From Bacteroidota bacterium (lineage in GTDB: Bacteria; Bacteroidota; Bacteroidia; Chitinophagales; Saprospiraceae), in NCBI GenBank assembly GCA_030147525.1, contig JASBVF010000024.1, forward strand, positions 124,001 to 188,000: a stretch of DNA of 64,000 nucleotides. The letters run 5' to 3'. A program made the translations under genes and the position numbers. The notes below the pieces were generated by a model. That model saw only the letters and a program-made list of their open reading frames with translations, was not told the origin of the DNA and ran no database searches. Shown here in pieces: positions 1 through 9,731 of the stretch (position 1 is its first letter; every line of letters begins with the position of its first letter).

Positions 1-2507
1 GAAACCAAAATACACCCGCCCAACTCCTTCCACGTCAGCGGCTCCACTTCAAAGATTTCATTCAGCGCCGGTACGTACAGGATGGCTATTTGAAGAAAAA
101 AAGTTAGCAAAACAGCTCCTACCAACGGCATATTTGAAAAAATCCCCTGCTGGAACAAAAAATAATACTCGCTGCGAATAGCCATCACGTGACCCATTTG
201 ACTAAAACAAAGGATGGTAAAAACGTAAGTCTGCCACTTCGGGTCGCCGGTGTAAATCGACCAGGCCTGTGTGCCGAGGCAAACGGCCCCCATCAGCAGT
301 CCGACCCAGAAAATATGCAGCGCCATGCCATGGGCGAAAATGCTCTCGTTGGGTGGACGGGGCGGCATTTTCATCACGTTTTTTTCGGCGGGTTCGCCGG
401 CCAGGGCGAGGCCGGGCAGGCCGTCTGTCACCAGGTTGATCCAGAGAATGTGGATGGGCAGCAGCGGGATGGGTAGCCCGGCAAGTGGGGCCAGGAAGAT
501 CGTCCAGATTTCGCCGCTGTTGCTGGTCATCGTGTACTTGATGAACTTGCGGATGTTGTCGAAAATGCGGCGGCCCTCCTTCACGGCTTTCACAATGGTG
601 GCGAAATTGTCGTCCAGCAGGATCATGTGCGCCGCTTCCTTCGACACGTCCGTGCCGGTGATGCCCATCGCCACGCCGATGTTGGCCCGGCGCAGGGCGG
701 GTGCATCGTTTACGCCGTCGCCCGTCATGGCGACGAACTGGTTTTTCTTTTGTAAAGTTTTGACAATCTGCAACTTCTGCTCCGGCGATACCCTTGCGTA
801 GACCTTGATCCGCTTGATTTGCTCTTCAAAATCATGCTCTGACATTTGCTGTAAGGCCGCCCCCGTGACGAGCCTGTCTTTCGGTTTTTCAAAAATACCG
901 ATCTGGCGGGCGATGGCTTCGGCAGTCGCCGGGTGGTCGCCAGTGATCATCACGGGCACGATGCCGGCCGTTTTACAATCCTCGATGGCACGGGCGGCTT
1001 CCTCCCGGGGCGGGTCCATCATGCCTGCCAGCCCGCAGACCTGCAGGCCGGTCTCGAGGGTGTCGAAATCTATTTTTTCAGGAAGTTCCTCCACCATGCG
1101 GCAACCGTAGGTGAGTATGCGCAGGCCGTTTTCACCCATTTTTTCCGCTTCTGCCGTCAGGGTTTTTTCATCGGGATCAGTGCAGGCGGCGAGGATGGCT
1201 TCGAGGGCGCCTTTGGTTACGATCAAAAAACGGTCATCGAACTCGTGTACGGTCGTCATCATTTTCCGGTCGGAATCGAAGGGTAGTTCGGCAACCCGGG
1301 GGTGGTTTTTTAGGTCAAATTTTGATAAAACCGGGTGCTGGCCGGCAAATTCCGCCAGCGCCACTTCCGTCGATTCCCCGGTCATTTCACCTTCCTCATT
1401 TTCCTGCACGTCGTGGTTGAGCGCCATGCTGAGGATCAACGCTTCTTCGGCGGAGAGCGGTATGCCTTCGGGTGGCGTCTCCGGCGTCCAGGTTTCGGTG
1501 ACGGTCATGCGGTTTTGCGTCAGCGTCCCGGTTTTGTCGGTGCAGATGTAGGTGACCGAACCCAGCGTTTCGACGGCGGGCAGCTTGCGGATCAATGAAT
1601 TTTGTTTCACCAATCTCTTTGCCCCGAGCGCCAGGGAAATGGTGACTACAGCAGGCAGCGCTTCCGGAATGGCGGCCACGGCCACGGAGATGGCAGTGAG
1701 CAGCATGTTCAGCGGGTCCTCGCCACGCAGCAACCCGGCGCCGTAGAGGATCACGCAAATGCCGAGCACGGCGAAGGAGAGTTTTTTACCGAAATCAGCC
1801 AGTCGCTTTTGCAACGGTGTCAGCGATTCGTCCTCCTGGAGCATTTGGGCGATGCGCCCGATCTCGGTTTGCATACCTGTGGCGACGACGACGCCTAGGC
1901 CCCGGCCGTAGGTGGCAAGGGTGCCTTTGTAGGCCATATTGGTGCGGTCGCCGAGCGGTAGTTGTTCGCCCTTCAGTTCTTCCGGGTGCTTTTCCACGGC
2001 CAGCGACTCGCCAGTTAGCGAGGCCTCTTCAATTTTCAGGGAGTGGGTTTCCAACAGGCGGATGTCGGCGGGGATCATGCTGCCGGCTTCGAGTTCCACC
2101 ACATCGCCGGGCACGAGTTGGGCGGCGTTGATTTCAGCAGGTTTTCCATTGCGAAGCACCGTGGCTGACGGTGCCGACATTTTTTTCAGGGCCTCCATCG
2201 CCTTCTCGGCCCGGAATTCCTGCACGAATCCGACTACGGCGTTGAGCACCACGATAACGAGAATAACGATGGTGTCTTTCAAATCGCCGATCAGTCCCGA
2301 CACAGCGGCGGCGGCGATGAGGATGAGGATCATGACGTCCTTGAACTGGCCGAGGAACATAAGCCAGGCGGGCTTTCGTTTTTTTTCCTGCAACTGGTTA
2401 GGGCCGTACTTTTCCAGCCGTTCCTCCGATTCGGAAGCGGTGAGGCCGCCGGGGCGGCTGCCCGTCTTTTCGAGGGCTTCTTTTGTTGAAATGAGGTGCC
2501 AGTTCAT
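1..2507 (-). CDS. P-type Ca2+-transporting ATPase, 3' end cut by window edge
   Basis: This is a membrane cation pump of the SERCA/PMR1-like P2A group, predicted to export Ca2+ using ATP. I translated it from the minus strand; about 835 codons are present and the C-terminus lies beyond base 1. An N-terminal cation-ATPase domain is followed by hydrophobic segments, the actuator motif TGES, the PEALP ion-binding segment, the phosphorylation motif DKTGT (Asp about 324) and the hinge MTGDGVNDAP (about 594-603). Further hydrophobic segments follow. The start is the ATG whose first base is at 2507 (MNWHLIST). Family and catalytic motifs are clear. Ca2+ as substrate, rather than Mn2+ or another ion, is inferred from the PEALP motif and overall similarity. 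Confidence 0.93.
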   Translation of the reverse strand, partial: MNWHLISTKEALEKTGSRPGGLTASESEERLEKYGPNQLQEKKRKPAWLMFLGQFKDVMILILIAAAAVSGLIGDLKDTIVILVIVVLNAVVGFVQEFRAEKAMEALKKMSAPSATVLRNGKPAEINAAQLVPGDVVELEAGSMIPADIRLLETHSLKIEEASLTGESLAVEKHPEELKGEQLPLGDRTNMAYKGTLATYGRGLGVVVATGMQTEIGRIAQMLQEDESLTPLQKRLADFGKKLSFAVLGICVILYGAGLLRGEDPLNMLLTAISVAVAAIPEALPAVVTISLALGAKRLVKQNSLIRKLPAVETLGSVTYICTDKTGTLTQNRMTVTETWTPETPPEGIPLSAEEALILSMALNHDVQENEEGEMTGESTEVALAEFAGQHPVLSKFDLKNHPRVAELPFDSDRKMMTTVHEFDDRFLIVTKGALEAILAACTDPDEKTLTAEAEKMGENGLRILTYGCRMVEELPEKIDFDTLETGLQVCGLAGMMDPPREEAARAIEDCKTAGIVPVMITGDHPATAEAIARQIGIFEKPKDRLVTGAALQQMSEHDFEEQIKRIKVYARVSPEQKLQIVKTLQKKNQFVAMTGDGVNDAPALRRANIGVAMGITGTDVSKEAAHMILLDDNFATIVKAVKEGRRIFDNIRKFIKYTMTSNSGEIWTIFLAPLAGLPIPLLPIHILWINLVTDGLPGLALAGEPAEKNVMKMPPRPPNESIFAHGMALHIFWVGLLMGAVCLGTQAWSIYTGDPKWQTYVFTILCFSQMGHVMAIRSEYYFLFQQGIFSNMPLVGAVLLTFFLQIAILYVPALNEIFEVEPLTWKELGGCILV

Positions 2508-2601
2508 GCGGGGTGGTTTTTGGTAAAAATGCGGGGTTGTGCTTAGCCTGCGAGATGATTTTTATCAAATCAAAATGAATCCTGGCGAAATTATCAAAAA
2601 C

Positions 2602-4386
2602 TTACCTCCCCATCACCATCACCTTCTCACAAAACCGCAGCCCTCCGTTTTTCACCAAAACAAAATATAATCCCGGCGAAAGCCCGGAAAGATTGACCTC
2701 GCCGTTTTCATTTAAAACTGCCCGTTGGACGACCTTCCCGGCCGGGTCAAGGATGGAAATTTCAGGGGTTTCCGGGCCGGCATTTTTCAATTGAATTTTC
2801 AAAATACCAGTGGTTGGGTTCGGGTAAATTTTCCAATCTTTTTCACCCAAAAACTGCTCGCCTGCGTTTGAAACGACCGGCGGCGGCATTTCACAAGCCG
2901 TCATTTCCCCTTCCAGAAAACGAGCACGGGCAGGGGTGGTTCCGGAGTTGGCAGGATTGGGCAGGCCGATGCTGCCAATTTCCAGTGTTGTTTCCTCGAA
3001 ATAATCAGGCTTGCCATTAAGGTAGAGCGACGAAAAGGTCAGATCGCTGGTGTTGGCAGGTGTCACGGTGTTTTTCACAATGTTCCCGTACTCGAAATGT
3101 CCCGTGCCGTTGAGCAGGTAGAAGCCGGTGAACGGCAGGTTGCCCGTCACCTCGTTGCCGATGAAAAGCTGCCCGTCGGACGGTGGATTGTTGTTCATAA
3201 AAATGCCGTACATCTCGGCCCGGTTGCGGAAAAACACGTTTCCGGGACCGTTGGCGCCATGCGAATCGTCGATCACGATGTTCTGGACGATGTTGCCTTC
3301 GAAGAGGTTGGCATATGGGAAATTGCCGTGCAGCACCAGGTCGCCGGCGGCGTTGGGAGGCAGGCTGGTGCCGGTCCAGAAGGGCTGCATGGAGTAGTTG
3401 TAGCTGACGACGTTACCGTTCGGGCCGGCCTGAAGGAGCATGGCGTGGCGCAGTTGTTTGAAAACATTGTTCTCGACGAGGCAGTCGCTGCTGCTGAATT
3501 GCAGCACCACGCCGTAGGCTTTGCCGCCGCCGCCGTAGTCGAAAGCATCGTGAAAATAGCCGCCACTGACCTGCACGTGGGCGCTGTTTTGAACGGTGAC
3601 GTGTCCGAAATTGCAGTACGCCGAATGCACGCCTTTCACCCAACAGTTGGCTGCCCGGTCAAAGAAAATATTGCTTGTTTGCTGGCTCGTCGTATCCCGT
3701 CTTTCGATGCTAATGCATTCAATGCCAGCGAATTGAACGGGCGCCATCCGAATGATGCGGGGTTGGCTTTCCAGCGTCAGCGACTTGCGAAGGGCTGGCT
3801 GGATGGTTAACTGGTTGCCCTGTATTTGCGTTATCTGACAGATTTGTCCGGTGCTGTACTCCGCCCATGAGGAAGTGACCAGCGCCTCGTCTTCGCAGAT
3901 GATTTTGATAAAATCACCCGGCTGAAACAGGGTCGCATTTTCCACTGTCAGAATGCTGGAATCCTTGGGTACCTCTGCCAAAATTTCCGTGGCAGCCCCG
4001 TCAGCAGCACCCCGAATGCTGATGAGGTGGCCGGGTTCTGTCAGATCAAAAATGAAACGGGTTTCCGTGGCGGAAGCGCCTTTGATGACTTGCCCCTCGC
4101 CGAGGTGGATGGTTTTTTCAAAAAAATAATCCCCCGGCGGGAAGAGGAACACAGCCGGGCCGGTGTGGCTGTCCAGCAGGTTTTGCAGTTGCTGGTCGTT
4201 CGACGTTTGGCCGTCGGTGAAAAAGTTGTATTCCTGAATGCCGATGGTGTCGTAGTTGGGGAGTTCGGCCTGCAGGCCTGCGGTGGACCAGTCCACCAAT
4301 TTTTCTTGCGGTAATTGTTGTGAGAATGCGAGGGTGTTGAACAGGAGCGCCCCTCCCAGCAGGGCATTTTTGAGTGAGTGATTCAT
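2602..4386 (-). CDS. secreted parallel beta-helix protein with T9SS sorting tail
   Basis: This 594-residue protein has a signal peptide (about 1-22, ending SQQ). A pectate-lyase-like beta-helix segment follows: residues 65-110 carry the stretch VFLFPPGDYFFEKTIHLGEG typical of the fold's N-terminal cap. Many Asn-rich coils follow, typical of right-handed beta-helix proteins. The last 75 residues form a type A C-terminal sorting domain (IYPNPTTGILKI near its start, LSGLSPGLYFVLV near its end), so export by the type IX system and attachment to the cell surface is expected. Such folds often bind or cleave polysaccharide, but I see no assignable catalytic residues and do not claim an activity. Confidence 0.85.
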   Translation of the reverse strand: MNHSLKNALLGGALLFNTLAFSQQLPQEKLVDWSTAGLQAELPNYDTIGIQEYNFFTDGQTSNDQQLQNLLDSHTGPAVFLFPPGDYFFEKTIHLGEGQVIKGASATETRFIFDLTEPGHLISIRGAADGAATEILAEVPKDSSILTVENATLFQPGDFIKIICEDEALVTSSWAEYSTGQICQITQIQGNQLTIQPALRKSLTLESQPRIIRMAPVQFAGIECISIERRDTTSQQTSNIFFDRAANCWVKGVHSAYCNFGHVTVQNSAHVQVSGGYFHDAFDYGGGGKAYGVVLQFSSSDCLVENNVFKQLRHAMLLQAGPNGNVVSYNYSMQPFWTGTSLPPNAAGDLVLHGNFPYANLFEGNIVQNIVIDDSHGANGPGNVFFRNRAEMYGIFMNNNPPSDGQLFIGNEVTGNLPFTGFYLLNGTGHFEYGNIVKNTVTPANTSDLTFSSLYLNGKPDYFEETTLEIGSIGLPNPANSGTTPARARFLEGEMTACEMPPPVVSNAGEQFLGEKDWKIYPNPTTGILKIQLKNAGPETPEISILDPAGKVVQRAVLNENGEVNLSGLSPGLYFVLVKNGGLRFCEKVMVMGR

Positions 4387-4522
4387 GTTCTACAGGATTT
4401 GGATGAGCGGGAGGGCGATTGAAGAGCTGCAAATACCTTTCCAGACCGTGATTTCTGCATGACATTCGTCATCAGCGGGACTGCGTGGCGTGGGTATTTT
4501 TACCCGGTTTTTTACAGTTAAA

Positions 4523-4987
4523 ATGAACATGAATCGAACAACTCCCATCCGGCTGACGAAGATTTTTACCTTCGAAATGGCGCATGCCCTCCCCGGCTAC
4601 GAGGGCGACTGCAAAAATCTGCACGGCCATTCCTACCGCCTCGAAATAACCGTGCGGGGTCTGCCGCAGCACCGGCCCGGCCACTCCGGCGACGGCATGG
4701 TGATGGATTTTAAAGACCTGAAAAAAATCGTGAAAAACGCCGTGCTCGACGACTTCGACCATGCGCTGTTGCTGCCTGAAAGCGTACCTGACGATGTGCT
4801 CGGCGTGTTGAAAAGGCAGTTTGAAAAAGTGCGGGTCGTGCCGTTCCAGCCAACCTGCGAGCTGATGCTGTTGCATGTTGTTGAAAACATCCGGGAGGCG
4901 CTGCCGCCGGGGGTGGAACTTTGGAACGTGCGGCTGCACGAGACGGGAACCTCGTTTGCAGAGTGGTGCGCAACGGATGAGGTTTGA
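4523..4987 (+). CDS. queD: 6-pyruvoyl-tetrahydropterin synthase / QueD-like 6-carboxytetrahydropterin synthase
   Basis: This 154-residue enzyme belongs to the PTPS/QueD family, which converts 7,8-dihydroneopterin triphosphate in queuosine or pterin synthesis. Zinc ligands His21, His34 and His36 (motifs AHAL and LHGH) and the catalytic Cys30 (GDCKN) are visible. So are a DFKDLK segment, a FDHALLL segment and the C-terminal HETGTS motif with the pterin-anchoring Glu. The ATG at 4523 is chosen over an in-frame GTG at 4490 because family members begin just before the first beta strand. It stands alone between a beta-helix gene and an oxidoreductase, so the pathway (queuosine versus another pterin) is not settled by context. 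Confidence 0.88.
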   Translation: MNMNRTTPIRLTKIFTFEMAHALPGYEGDCKNLHGHSYRLEITVRGLPQHRPGHSGDGMVMDFKDLKKIVKNAVLDDFDHALLLPESVPDDVLGVLKRQFEKVRVVPFQPTCELMLLHVVENIREALPPGVELWNVRLHETGTSFAEWCATDEV

Positions 4988-5050
4988 CCTTTTTTAAAAA
5001 TTGCCAAATCTGCCTGTGAAGGTTATTTTCACCGCTAAAATAACTTCACC

Positions 5051-6160
5051 ATGCCTTTAAAACTTCCGCTTGCCCTCATTGCTTTTTCACTTTTTGGTCA
5101 AATTTCTTTTTCGCAAAACAAGCCGGCCAAGCCGCTACGGGTCGGTGTCGTTGGCCTTGTCCACACGCATGTCCACTGGATTCTGGGCCGTGAAAACCGG
5201 GGCGACATCGAGATCGTGGGCATCGCAGAGCCTAACCGGGAACTGGCCCAACGCTACGCCGAACAGCACGGCTATTCGATGGACATCGTGTACCCGACCA
5301 TCGACGAGATGCTGGAAAAAACGAAACTGGAGGCCGTTACGGCATTCAACACGATTTACGGTCACCTGGAAGTGGTGGAAAAATGCGCCCCAAAAGGTAT
5401 TCACGTCATGGTCGAAAAACCACTCGCCGTCAGCCTCGACCACGCCCGGAAGATGGAGGCTCTGGCCCGAAAACACGGCATCCACCTGCTGACCAACTAC
5501 GAAACCACCTGGTACGGCAGCAACCACGAGGCAAAGCACCTTTTTGAAACAGAGGCTGAGACATTCGGCCCCATCCGCAAAATTGTCGTACACGACGGCC
5601 ACCCCGGCCCCATCGAAATCGGCTGCAATGAGGAATTCCTCGAATGGCTGACCGACCCAGTGCTGAATGGCGGCGGCGCTCTTACCGATTTCGGCTGCTA
5701 CGGCGCCAACCTCACCACCTGGTTGATGAATGGCCAAAAACCCACTTCCGTCACTGCCGTCACCCAACAGATCAAGCCGCACCTCTACCCGAAAGTGGAC
5801 GACGAAGCCACGATCATCCTGACCTATCCGGACGCTCAGGCCATCCTGCAGGCCAGCTGGAACTGGAACTACAACCGAAAGGACATGGAGGTGTACGGCA
5901 AGACCGGCTACGTCCATGCCCTCAACCGCTCCGACCTGCGCATCATGCGCAGCGAGCAAGAGGGCGCTGTTTCACAAAAAGCGGAAGCTCCGCAAACGCC
6001 GTTCGACGATCCGTTCGCTTACCTCGAAGCGGTGGTGCGTGGCAAAATCAAAGTCGCTCCGGCTGACCTTTCTGCGCTGGAAAATAATTTGACGGTGATG
6101 GAGATTCTCGAGGCGGCGAAGGTGTCGGCGAGGGAGGGGAGGAGGGTGGAGTTGAAGTGA
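5051..6160 (+). CDS. secreted Gfo/Idh/MocA family oxidoreductase
   Basis: This 369-residue NAD(P)-dependent sugar oxidoreductase-like protein has an N-terminal signal peptide (about 1-21, ending FSQ), implying periplasmic location. The Rossmann start RVGVVGLVHTHV replaces the usual GxGxxG loop with a His-containing variant. The family's EKP motif (VEKPLAVS, about 122-129) is intact, followed by the C-terminal alpha/beta substrate domain with GGGALTDFGCY. Periplasmic members with tightly bound NADP are known in Bacteroidota, often acting on glycans. Substrate unknown. A hairpin terminator follows six bases after the stop. Confidence 0.88.
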   Translation: MPLKLPLALIAFSLFGQISFSQNKPAKPLRVGVVGLVHTHVHWILGRENRGDIEIVGIAEPNRELAQRYAEQHGYSMDIVYPTIDEMLEKTKLEAVTAFNTIYGHLEVVEKCAPKGIHVMVEKPLAVSLDHARKMEALARKHGIHLLTNYETTWYGSNHEAKHLFETEAETFGPIRKIVVHDGHPGPIEIGCNEEFLEWLTDPVLNGGGALTDFGCYGANLTTWLMNGQKPTSVTAVTQQIKPHLYPKVDDEATIILTYPDAQAILQASWNWNYNRKDMEVYGKTGYVHALNRSDLRIMRSEQEGAVSQKAEAPQTPFDDPFAYLEAVVRGKIKVAPADLSALENNLTVMEILEAAKVSAREGRRVELK

Positions 6161-6165
6161 AAAAA

Positions 6166-6202
6166 TTTGCGCCTGTCCAACTTCAGGTCGAACAGGCGCA
6201 AA
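6166..6202. terminator. hairpin between convergent genes (copy 1 of twin hairpin)
   Basis: Perfect 11-bp inverted repeat (TTTGCGCCTGT and its complement) with a 15-nt loop, placed between the end of the Gfo/Idh/MocA gene and the end of the minus-strand 103-residue gene. Short A/T runs flank both sides, so it may act in both directions. A near-identical hairpin sits at 7154-7187. Confidence 0.65.
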
Positions 6203-6224
6203 TAACAGTGAATCAAAAAATTCG

Positions 6225-6536
6225 TCAGGCAACGCCTGCCAGCAAACCTTCCGAAACTTCGTTGTATTGCTTTATTTCCTGGATTGATTTTGAAAATAAT
6301 TCTTCGAGCATGTAATAATCCAGTTCGTAAACCTGGGAAATACTTTTAGTGATTGCCCGCATATTTTCTTCGTAGTCAGGGGTATTTTTGAACTTTTCAA
6401 GTACCAAATGAAACCTCATGTCTTTTTTAGTTTTGACTTCTTTCGGAGGCTTCATGAGGTAATGAGTGGCTGTTGTTTTATCCAGCGTCCAGCCTTTATG
6501 ACGGAGAAAACCGAGGACATTCTGTACGTTTATCAT
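6225..6536 (-). CDS. small hypothetical protein, partner of the DUF4365 protein
   Basis: This 103-residue protein is unrecognised. It is charged, without signal peptide or membrane segment. The N-terminal half (VLGFLRHKGWTLDKTTATHYLMKPP) looks like a small mixed fold and the C-terminal half is helical. It lies 4 bp downstream of the DUF4365 gene on the same strand, so the two are very likely co-transcribed. The pair is visibly more AT-rich than its neighbours and is bracketed by twin hairpins, which suggests a cassette acquired or moved as a unit. Confidence 0.7.
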   Translation of the reverse strand: MINVQNVLGFLRHKGWTLDKTTATHYLMKPPKEVKTKKDMRFHLVLEKFKNTPDYEENMRAITKSISQVYELDYYMLEELFSKSIQEIKQYNEVSEGLLAGVA

Positions 6537-6540
6537 GACT

Positions 6541-7092
6541 TCAGTTCTTTATTGTATTGAAAACGTTGACTATGAAATCCAAATCTACTTTGTTTTCAGG
6601 TGGAATGTAAAGCCTTACAGTCTTTTTATTTGAAGAAAGAGGCTCTATTCGCTCAGGAAAATACCAGTATGCGATTCCGCCAATTTTTAAAACTCCCTCT
6701 GCCAGTGTTTCGTTCAACAGGATTTGAAGCCATTGTTTTGAATCCTTCGGGAGGACGAGAATAATCAATAAAAGAGGGTTAACCTGTGTATCGGCTGCCA
6801 GTTTTCTTCTCCAGATCAGATCGTTGTGATTTTTAACGTCCAAATCAAATGTGAAAAGGCCATCGTTGGTTTTGAAACGCTTGCCATTCGTACACTTTAA
6901 CTGAACATCAACTGCTTTCCCGATATCAACGTAACGAGTTTTATTGTTGAATTGCAGTTTCTGAAATTCGGCAATTGTAGCATCCACTCCCGTTGGATTT
7001 CCGGCTGGTATTTTAAGTAAATGCCCAGCTTTTGCCACCAATGCCCCCAAATAATGAATCGAAAGTTGCTCTTTGATTTGTTCCGTCGTCAT
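6541..7092 (-). CDS. DUF4365 domain-containing protein
   Basis: This 183-residue protein resembles the DUF4365 family: an N-terminal helix (EQLSIHYLGALVAKAG), then GVDATIAEF and the segment VDIGKAVDVQLKCTN. The order D...(V/I)QLK recalls the core of restriction-endonuclease-like folds (D-xn-QxK), a relationship proposed for this family. I therefore infer a nuclease-like fold but no proven activity. The middle (NPLLLIILVLP) is a hydrophobic strand, not a convincing membrane helix. It precedes the 103-residue partner by 4 bp and has low GC for this region. A defence or toxin-type role is possible but unsupported by direct evidence. Confidence 0.75.
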   Translation of the reverse strand: MTTEQIKEQLSIHYLGALVAKAGHLLKIPAGNPTGVDATIAEFQKLQFNNKTRYVDIGKAVDVQLKCTNGKRFKTNDGLFTFDLDVKNHNDLIWRRKLAADTQVNPLLLIILVLPKDSKQWLQILLNETLAEGVLKIGGIAYWYFPERIEPLSSNKKTVRLYIPPENKVDLDFIVNVFNTIKN

Positions 7093-7153
7093 CTCAGTGT
7101 ATGTTTTGCCTCAAATTTAGTGATCCGGGTGAAATCTTCCAGCTAAAAACAAC

Positions 7154-7187
7154 TTGCGCCTGTCCAACTCAAGTCGAACAGGCGCAA
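7154..7187. terminator. hairpin downstream of thrS (copy 2 of twin hairpin)
   Basis: Perfect 10-bp inverted repeat (TTGCGCCTGT and complement) with a 14-nt loop. On the minus strand it follows the thrS stop and is followed by GTTGTTTTT, so it fits a thrS terminator. It is almost the same sequence as the hairpin at 6166-6202, including most of the loop. Confidence 0.6.
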
Positions 7188-7209
7188 TAACAATCCAACA
7201 ATTCAGCAA

Positions 7210-9129
7210 TTACAAAAGCATCTTAAACCACTCCACAAACTCCCCGACGCTCTTTGCTCCGAGGTCGCCCTCGCCCTGCTTGCGGATGCCGACCGTGCCG
7301 GCTTCTTCTTCCTTCTCCCCGACGATGAGCATGTAGGGAATTTTCTTCAACTCGTTGTCCCGGATTTTCCGGCCAATGCTCTCCGTGCGGTCGTCGATGA
7401 TGGCACGGATGTCCTGGAGGGCAAGCTGCGCCTGCACTTTTTTGGCGTAGTCCAGGTACTTGTCGCTGATGGGCAGGATGGCGCATTGCTCCGGCGCCAG
7501 CCACAGCGGGAACTTTCCGGCGCAGTGTTCCGTGAGTACGCCGATGAAACGTTCCATTGAGCCGAAAGGCGCACGGTGGATCATCACCGGGCGGTGCGGC
7601 GCATTGTCGGGGCCAATGTATTCCAGCTCGAAGCGCTCGGGCAGGTTGTAGTCCACCTGGATGGTACCGAGTTGCCAGGAACGTCCGAGGGCGTCTTTCA
7701 CCATGAAATCGAGCTTGGGGCCGTAGAAGGCCGCTTCGCCGAGTTCCGTTACGGTTTCGAGGCCCGCTTCGGCGGCAGCGTCGATGATAGCCTGTTCGGC
7801 TTTTTCCCAGTTTTCGTCGGAGCCGATGTATTTTTCCTTGTTGTTCGGGTCACGCAGTGAAATCTGGGCCGTGTAATTGTCAAAGCCCAGTTTTTGCAAC
7901 ACCAAACGAGTCAATTCCAGTACACCCAAAAATTCCTCCTTGAGCTGGTCTGGTGTGCAGAACAAGTGCGCATCGTCCTGCGTGAAACCACGCACCCTCG
8001 TCAGGCCGTGCAATTCGCCGCTCTGCTCGTAGCGATAGACCGTTCCGAACTCGGCGATACGCAGCGGCAGTTCCTTGTACGAGCGGGGTTTGTGGCCGAA
8101 GATCTCGCAGTGGTGCGGACAGTTCATCGGTTTCAGCAAAAACTCCTCGCCCTCCTTTGGCGTGTGGATGGGCTGGAAGCTGTCCTTGCCATATTTTTCG
8201 TAGTGGCCGCTGGTCATGTACAGGTCTTTTTTACCCAAATGCGGCGTGATGACGGGCTGGTAGCCACGCTTGATCTGCTCTTCCTTCAGGAAATTTTCGA
8301 GGCGGGTGCGCAGCGCCGTGCCTTTGGGCAACCAGATGGGCAGGCCCATGCCGACTTTTTCAGAAAACATGAATAGTTCGAGTTCCTGGCCGAGCTTGCG
8401 GTGGTCCCGTTTTTTGGCTTCTTCCAGCATTTCAAGGTACTCGGTCAGTTCCTTTTGCTTTGGGAACGTCACACCGTAGATCCTCGTGAGTTGCTGGCGT
8501 TTTTCATCGCCCCTCCAGTAGGCGCCGGCGATGGCCATGAGTTTGGCAGCCTTGATTTTGCCGGTGTCGGGGATGTGCGGCCCACGGCAGAGGTCGGTGA
8601 AATTGCCCTGCGTGTAAAAAGTGATCTGGCCGTCTTCCAGTTCGTCGATGAGTTCGAGTTTGTACTCGTCGCCTTTTTCTTTGAAATATTTGATGGCGTT
8701 GGCTTTGCTTACCTCCTTGCGGACGTACTCGTTGCCCTGGCGGGCGAGTTCGAGCATTTTGTTTTCGATTTTTTCAAAATCATCGCTGGAAAGCTGCTGT
8801 CCGCCGGGGTCCACGTCGTAGTAAAAACCGTTCTCCACGGGCGGGCCGATGGCGAATTTGATGCCGGGGTAAATGGCTTCGAGCGCCTCTGCCATGAGGT
8901 GGGCAGAAGAGTGCCAGAAGGTGTTTTTCCCGTCCTTGTCGTTCCAGGTGAGGAGTTGGAGCGTCGAATCTTTTTCGATGGGGCGGTTGGCGTCCCACAC
9001 TTCGCCGTTGACTTTGGCAGAGAGGACGTTGCGGGCCAGGCCTTCGCTGATGGATTTTGCGACGTCCATGGCTGAAGTGCCTTTCGGGTATTCACGGACG
9101 GAGCCGTCCGGTAGCGTAATTTTAATCAT
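7210..9129 (-). CDS. thrS: threonyl-tRNA synthetase
   Basis: Class II aminoacyl-tRNA synthetase of 639 residues, the usual bacterial length, which charges tRNA-Thr. The TGS domain is at about 1-60. The editing (SAD) domain carries HSSAH (His73, His77) and CRGPH (Cys181, His185). The catalytic core has zinc ligands Cys337 (MNCPHH), His388 (DDAHLF) and His518 (MIHRAPFGS), and the anticodon-binding domain occupies the last 100 residues ([11 protein letters not shown] onward). All domains are complete. A possible -7 element (TAATTTTG on the minus strand, 9225-9232) lies about 95 bp upstream, but I see no matching -33 element. Confidence 0.98.
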   Translation of the reverse strand: MIKITLPDGSVREYPKGTSAMDVAKSISEGLARNVLSAKVNGEVWDANRPIEKDSTLQLLTWNDKDGKNTFWHSSAHLMAEALEAIYPGIKFAIGPPVENGFYYDVDPGGQQLSSDDFEKIENKMLELARQGNEYVRKEVSKANAIKYFKEKGDEYKLELIDELEDGQITFYTQGNFTDLCRGPHIPDTGKIKAAKLMAIAGAYWRGDEKRQQLTRIYGVTFPKQKELTEYLEMLEEAKKRDHRKLGQELELFMFSEKVGMGLPIWLPKGTALRTRLENFLKEEQIKRGYQPVITPHLGKKDLYMTSGHYEKYGKDSFQPIHTPKEGEEFLLKPMNCPHHCEIFGHKPRSYKELPLRIAEFGTVYRYEQSGELHGLTRVRGFTQDDAHLFCTPDQLKEEFLGVLELTRLVLQKLGFDNYTAQISLRDPNNKEKYIGSDENWEKAEQAIIDAAAEAGLETVTELGEAAFYGPKLDFMVKDALGRSWQLGTIQVDYNLPERFELEYIGPDNAPHRPVMIHRAPFGSMERFIGVLTEHCAGKFPLWLAPEQCAILPISDKYLDYAKKVQAQLALQDIRAIIDDRTESIGRKIRDNELKKIPYMLIVGEKEEEAGTVGIRKQGEGDLGAKSVGEFVEWFKMLL

Positions 9130-9644
9130 GATATCTGGATAAATGATGTTTTAAAAACGAAAGAAAATTCTACGGTGGGTTTTGAAAAAAAGTTCGCCCA
9201 ACGCCTCATTTTCTGTAAGCGGGGCAAAATTAGTTTTTTTAAAAATACAGATGGTCGTAAATGGTTTTTCTGATAAAAAAGGGTATGGATTATGTTTACC
9301 CAATTTTAGTTTGATTTCCTGCTGCAAAAAGAAATGTAGATGCTGCAAGTTGATATTTTTCCAAAATCGAGGCCGCACTTTCGACTTGGGTTTCGTTAAT
9401 AATGAGGTTCTCTCTTTTTGCAGAGAAATAAACGAACAGTAAAATTTGTTAGTAAAAAGCTAAGCTCAATAACGAACAGGTATTCGCCGAACGCATCAGA
9501 ATGATTTGCGTCGCTCAGAACTTAATTTGCTTGGATCAAAGTGAAGTTTGTTAAAAATTGATGTTTCCGATGGGAGATATCAGTTTCAATGATGATGATC
9601 CAATGACCAACGACCAACAATCTACAGTATTTATTCTCACTGAT
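9130..9644. other. AT-rich non-coding region between thrS and susC
   Basis: About 515 bp without a convincing gene on either strand. It should hold the divergent promoters for thrS (minus) and the SusC operon (plus). I could not identify a SusC promoter with both -33 and -7 elements. No tRNA, small RNA or riboswitch was recognised. It ends in the hairpin at 9645-9705. Confidence 0.5.
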
Positions 9645-9705
9645 AAAACGTCTTTCACAGTGTTTGTCCATGACGGGCAGCACCGTGAGAGACGTTTTTT
9701 TTTTT
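9645..9705 (+). terminator. terminator-like hairpin in the susC leader
   Basis: Two 18-nt arms (9645-9662 and 9681-9698) pair with one G-U and one A-C mismatch, enclosing an 18-nt loop. A run of eleven T residues (9695-9705) follows directly. This is the form of a strong intrinsic terminator on the plus strand, yet it lies only 26 bp before the susC start codon and no plus-strand gene precedes it. It may attenuate SusC expression or stop stray transcription from upstream. Confidence 0.65.
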
Positions 9706-9731
9706 GATTATTTCACCAAATTTAAAATAGT

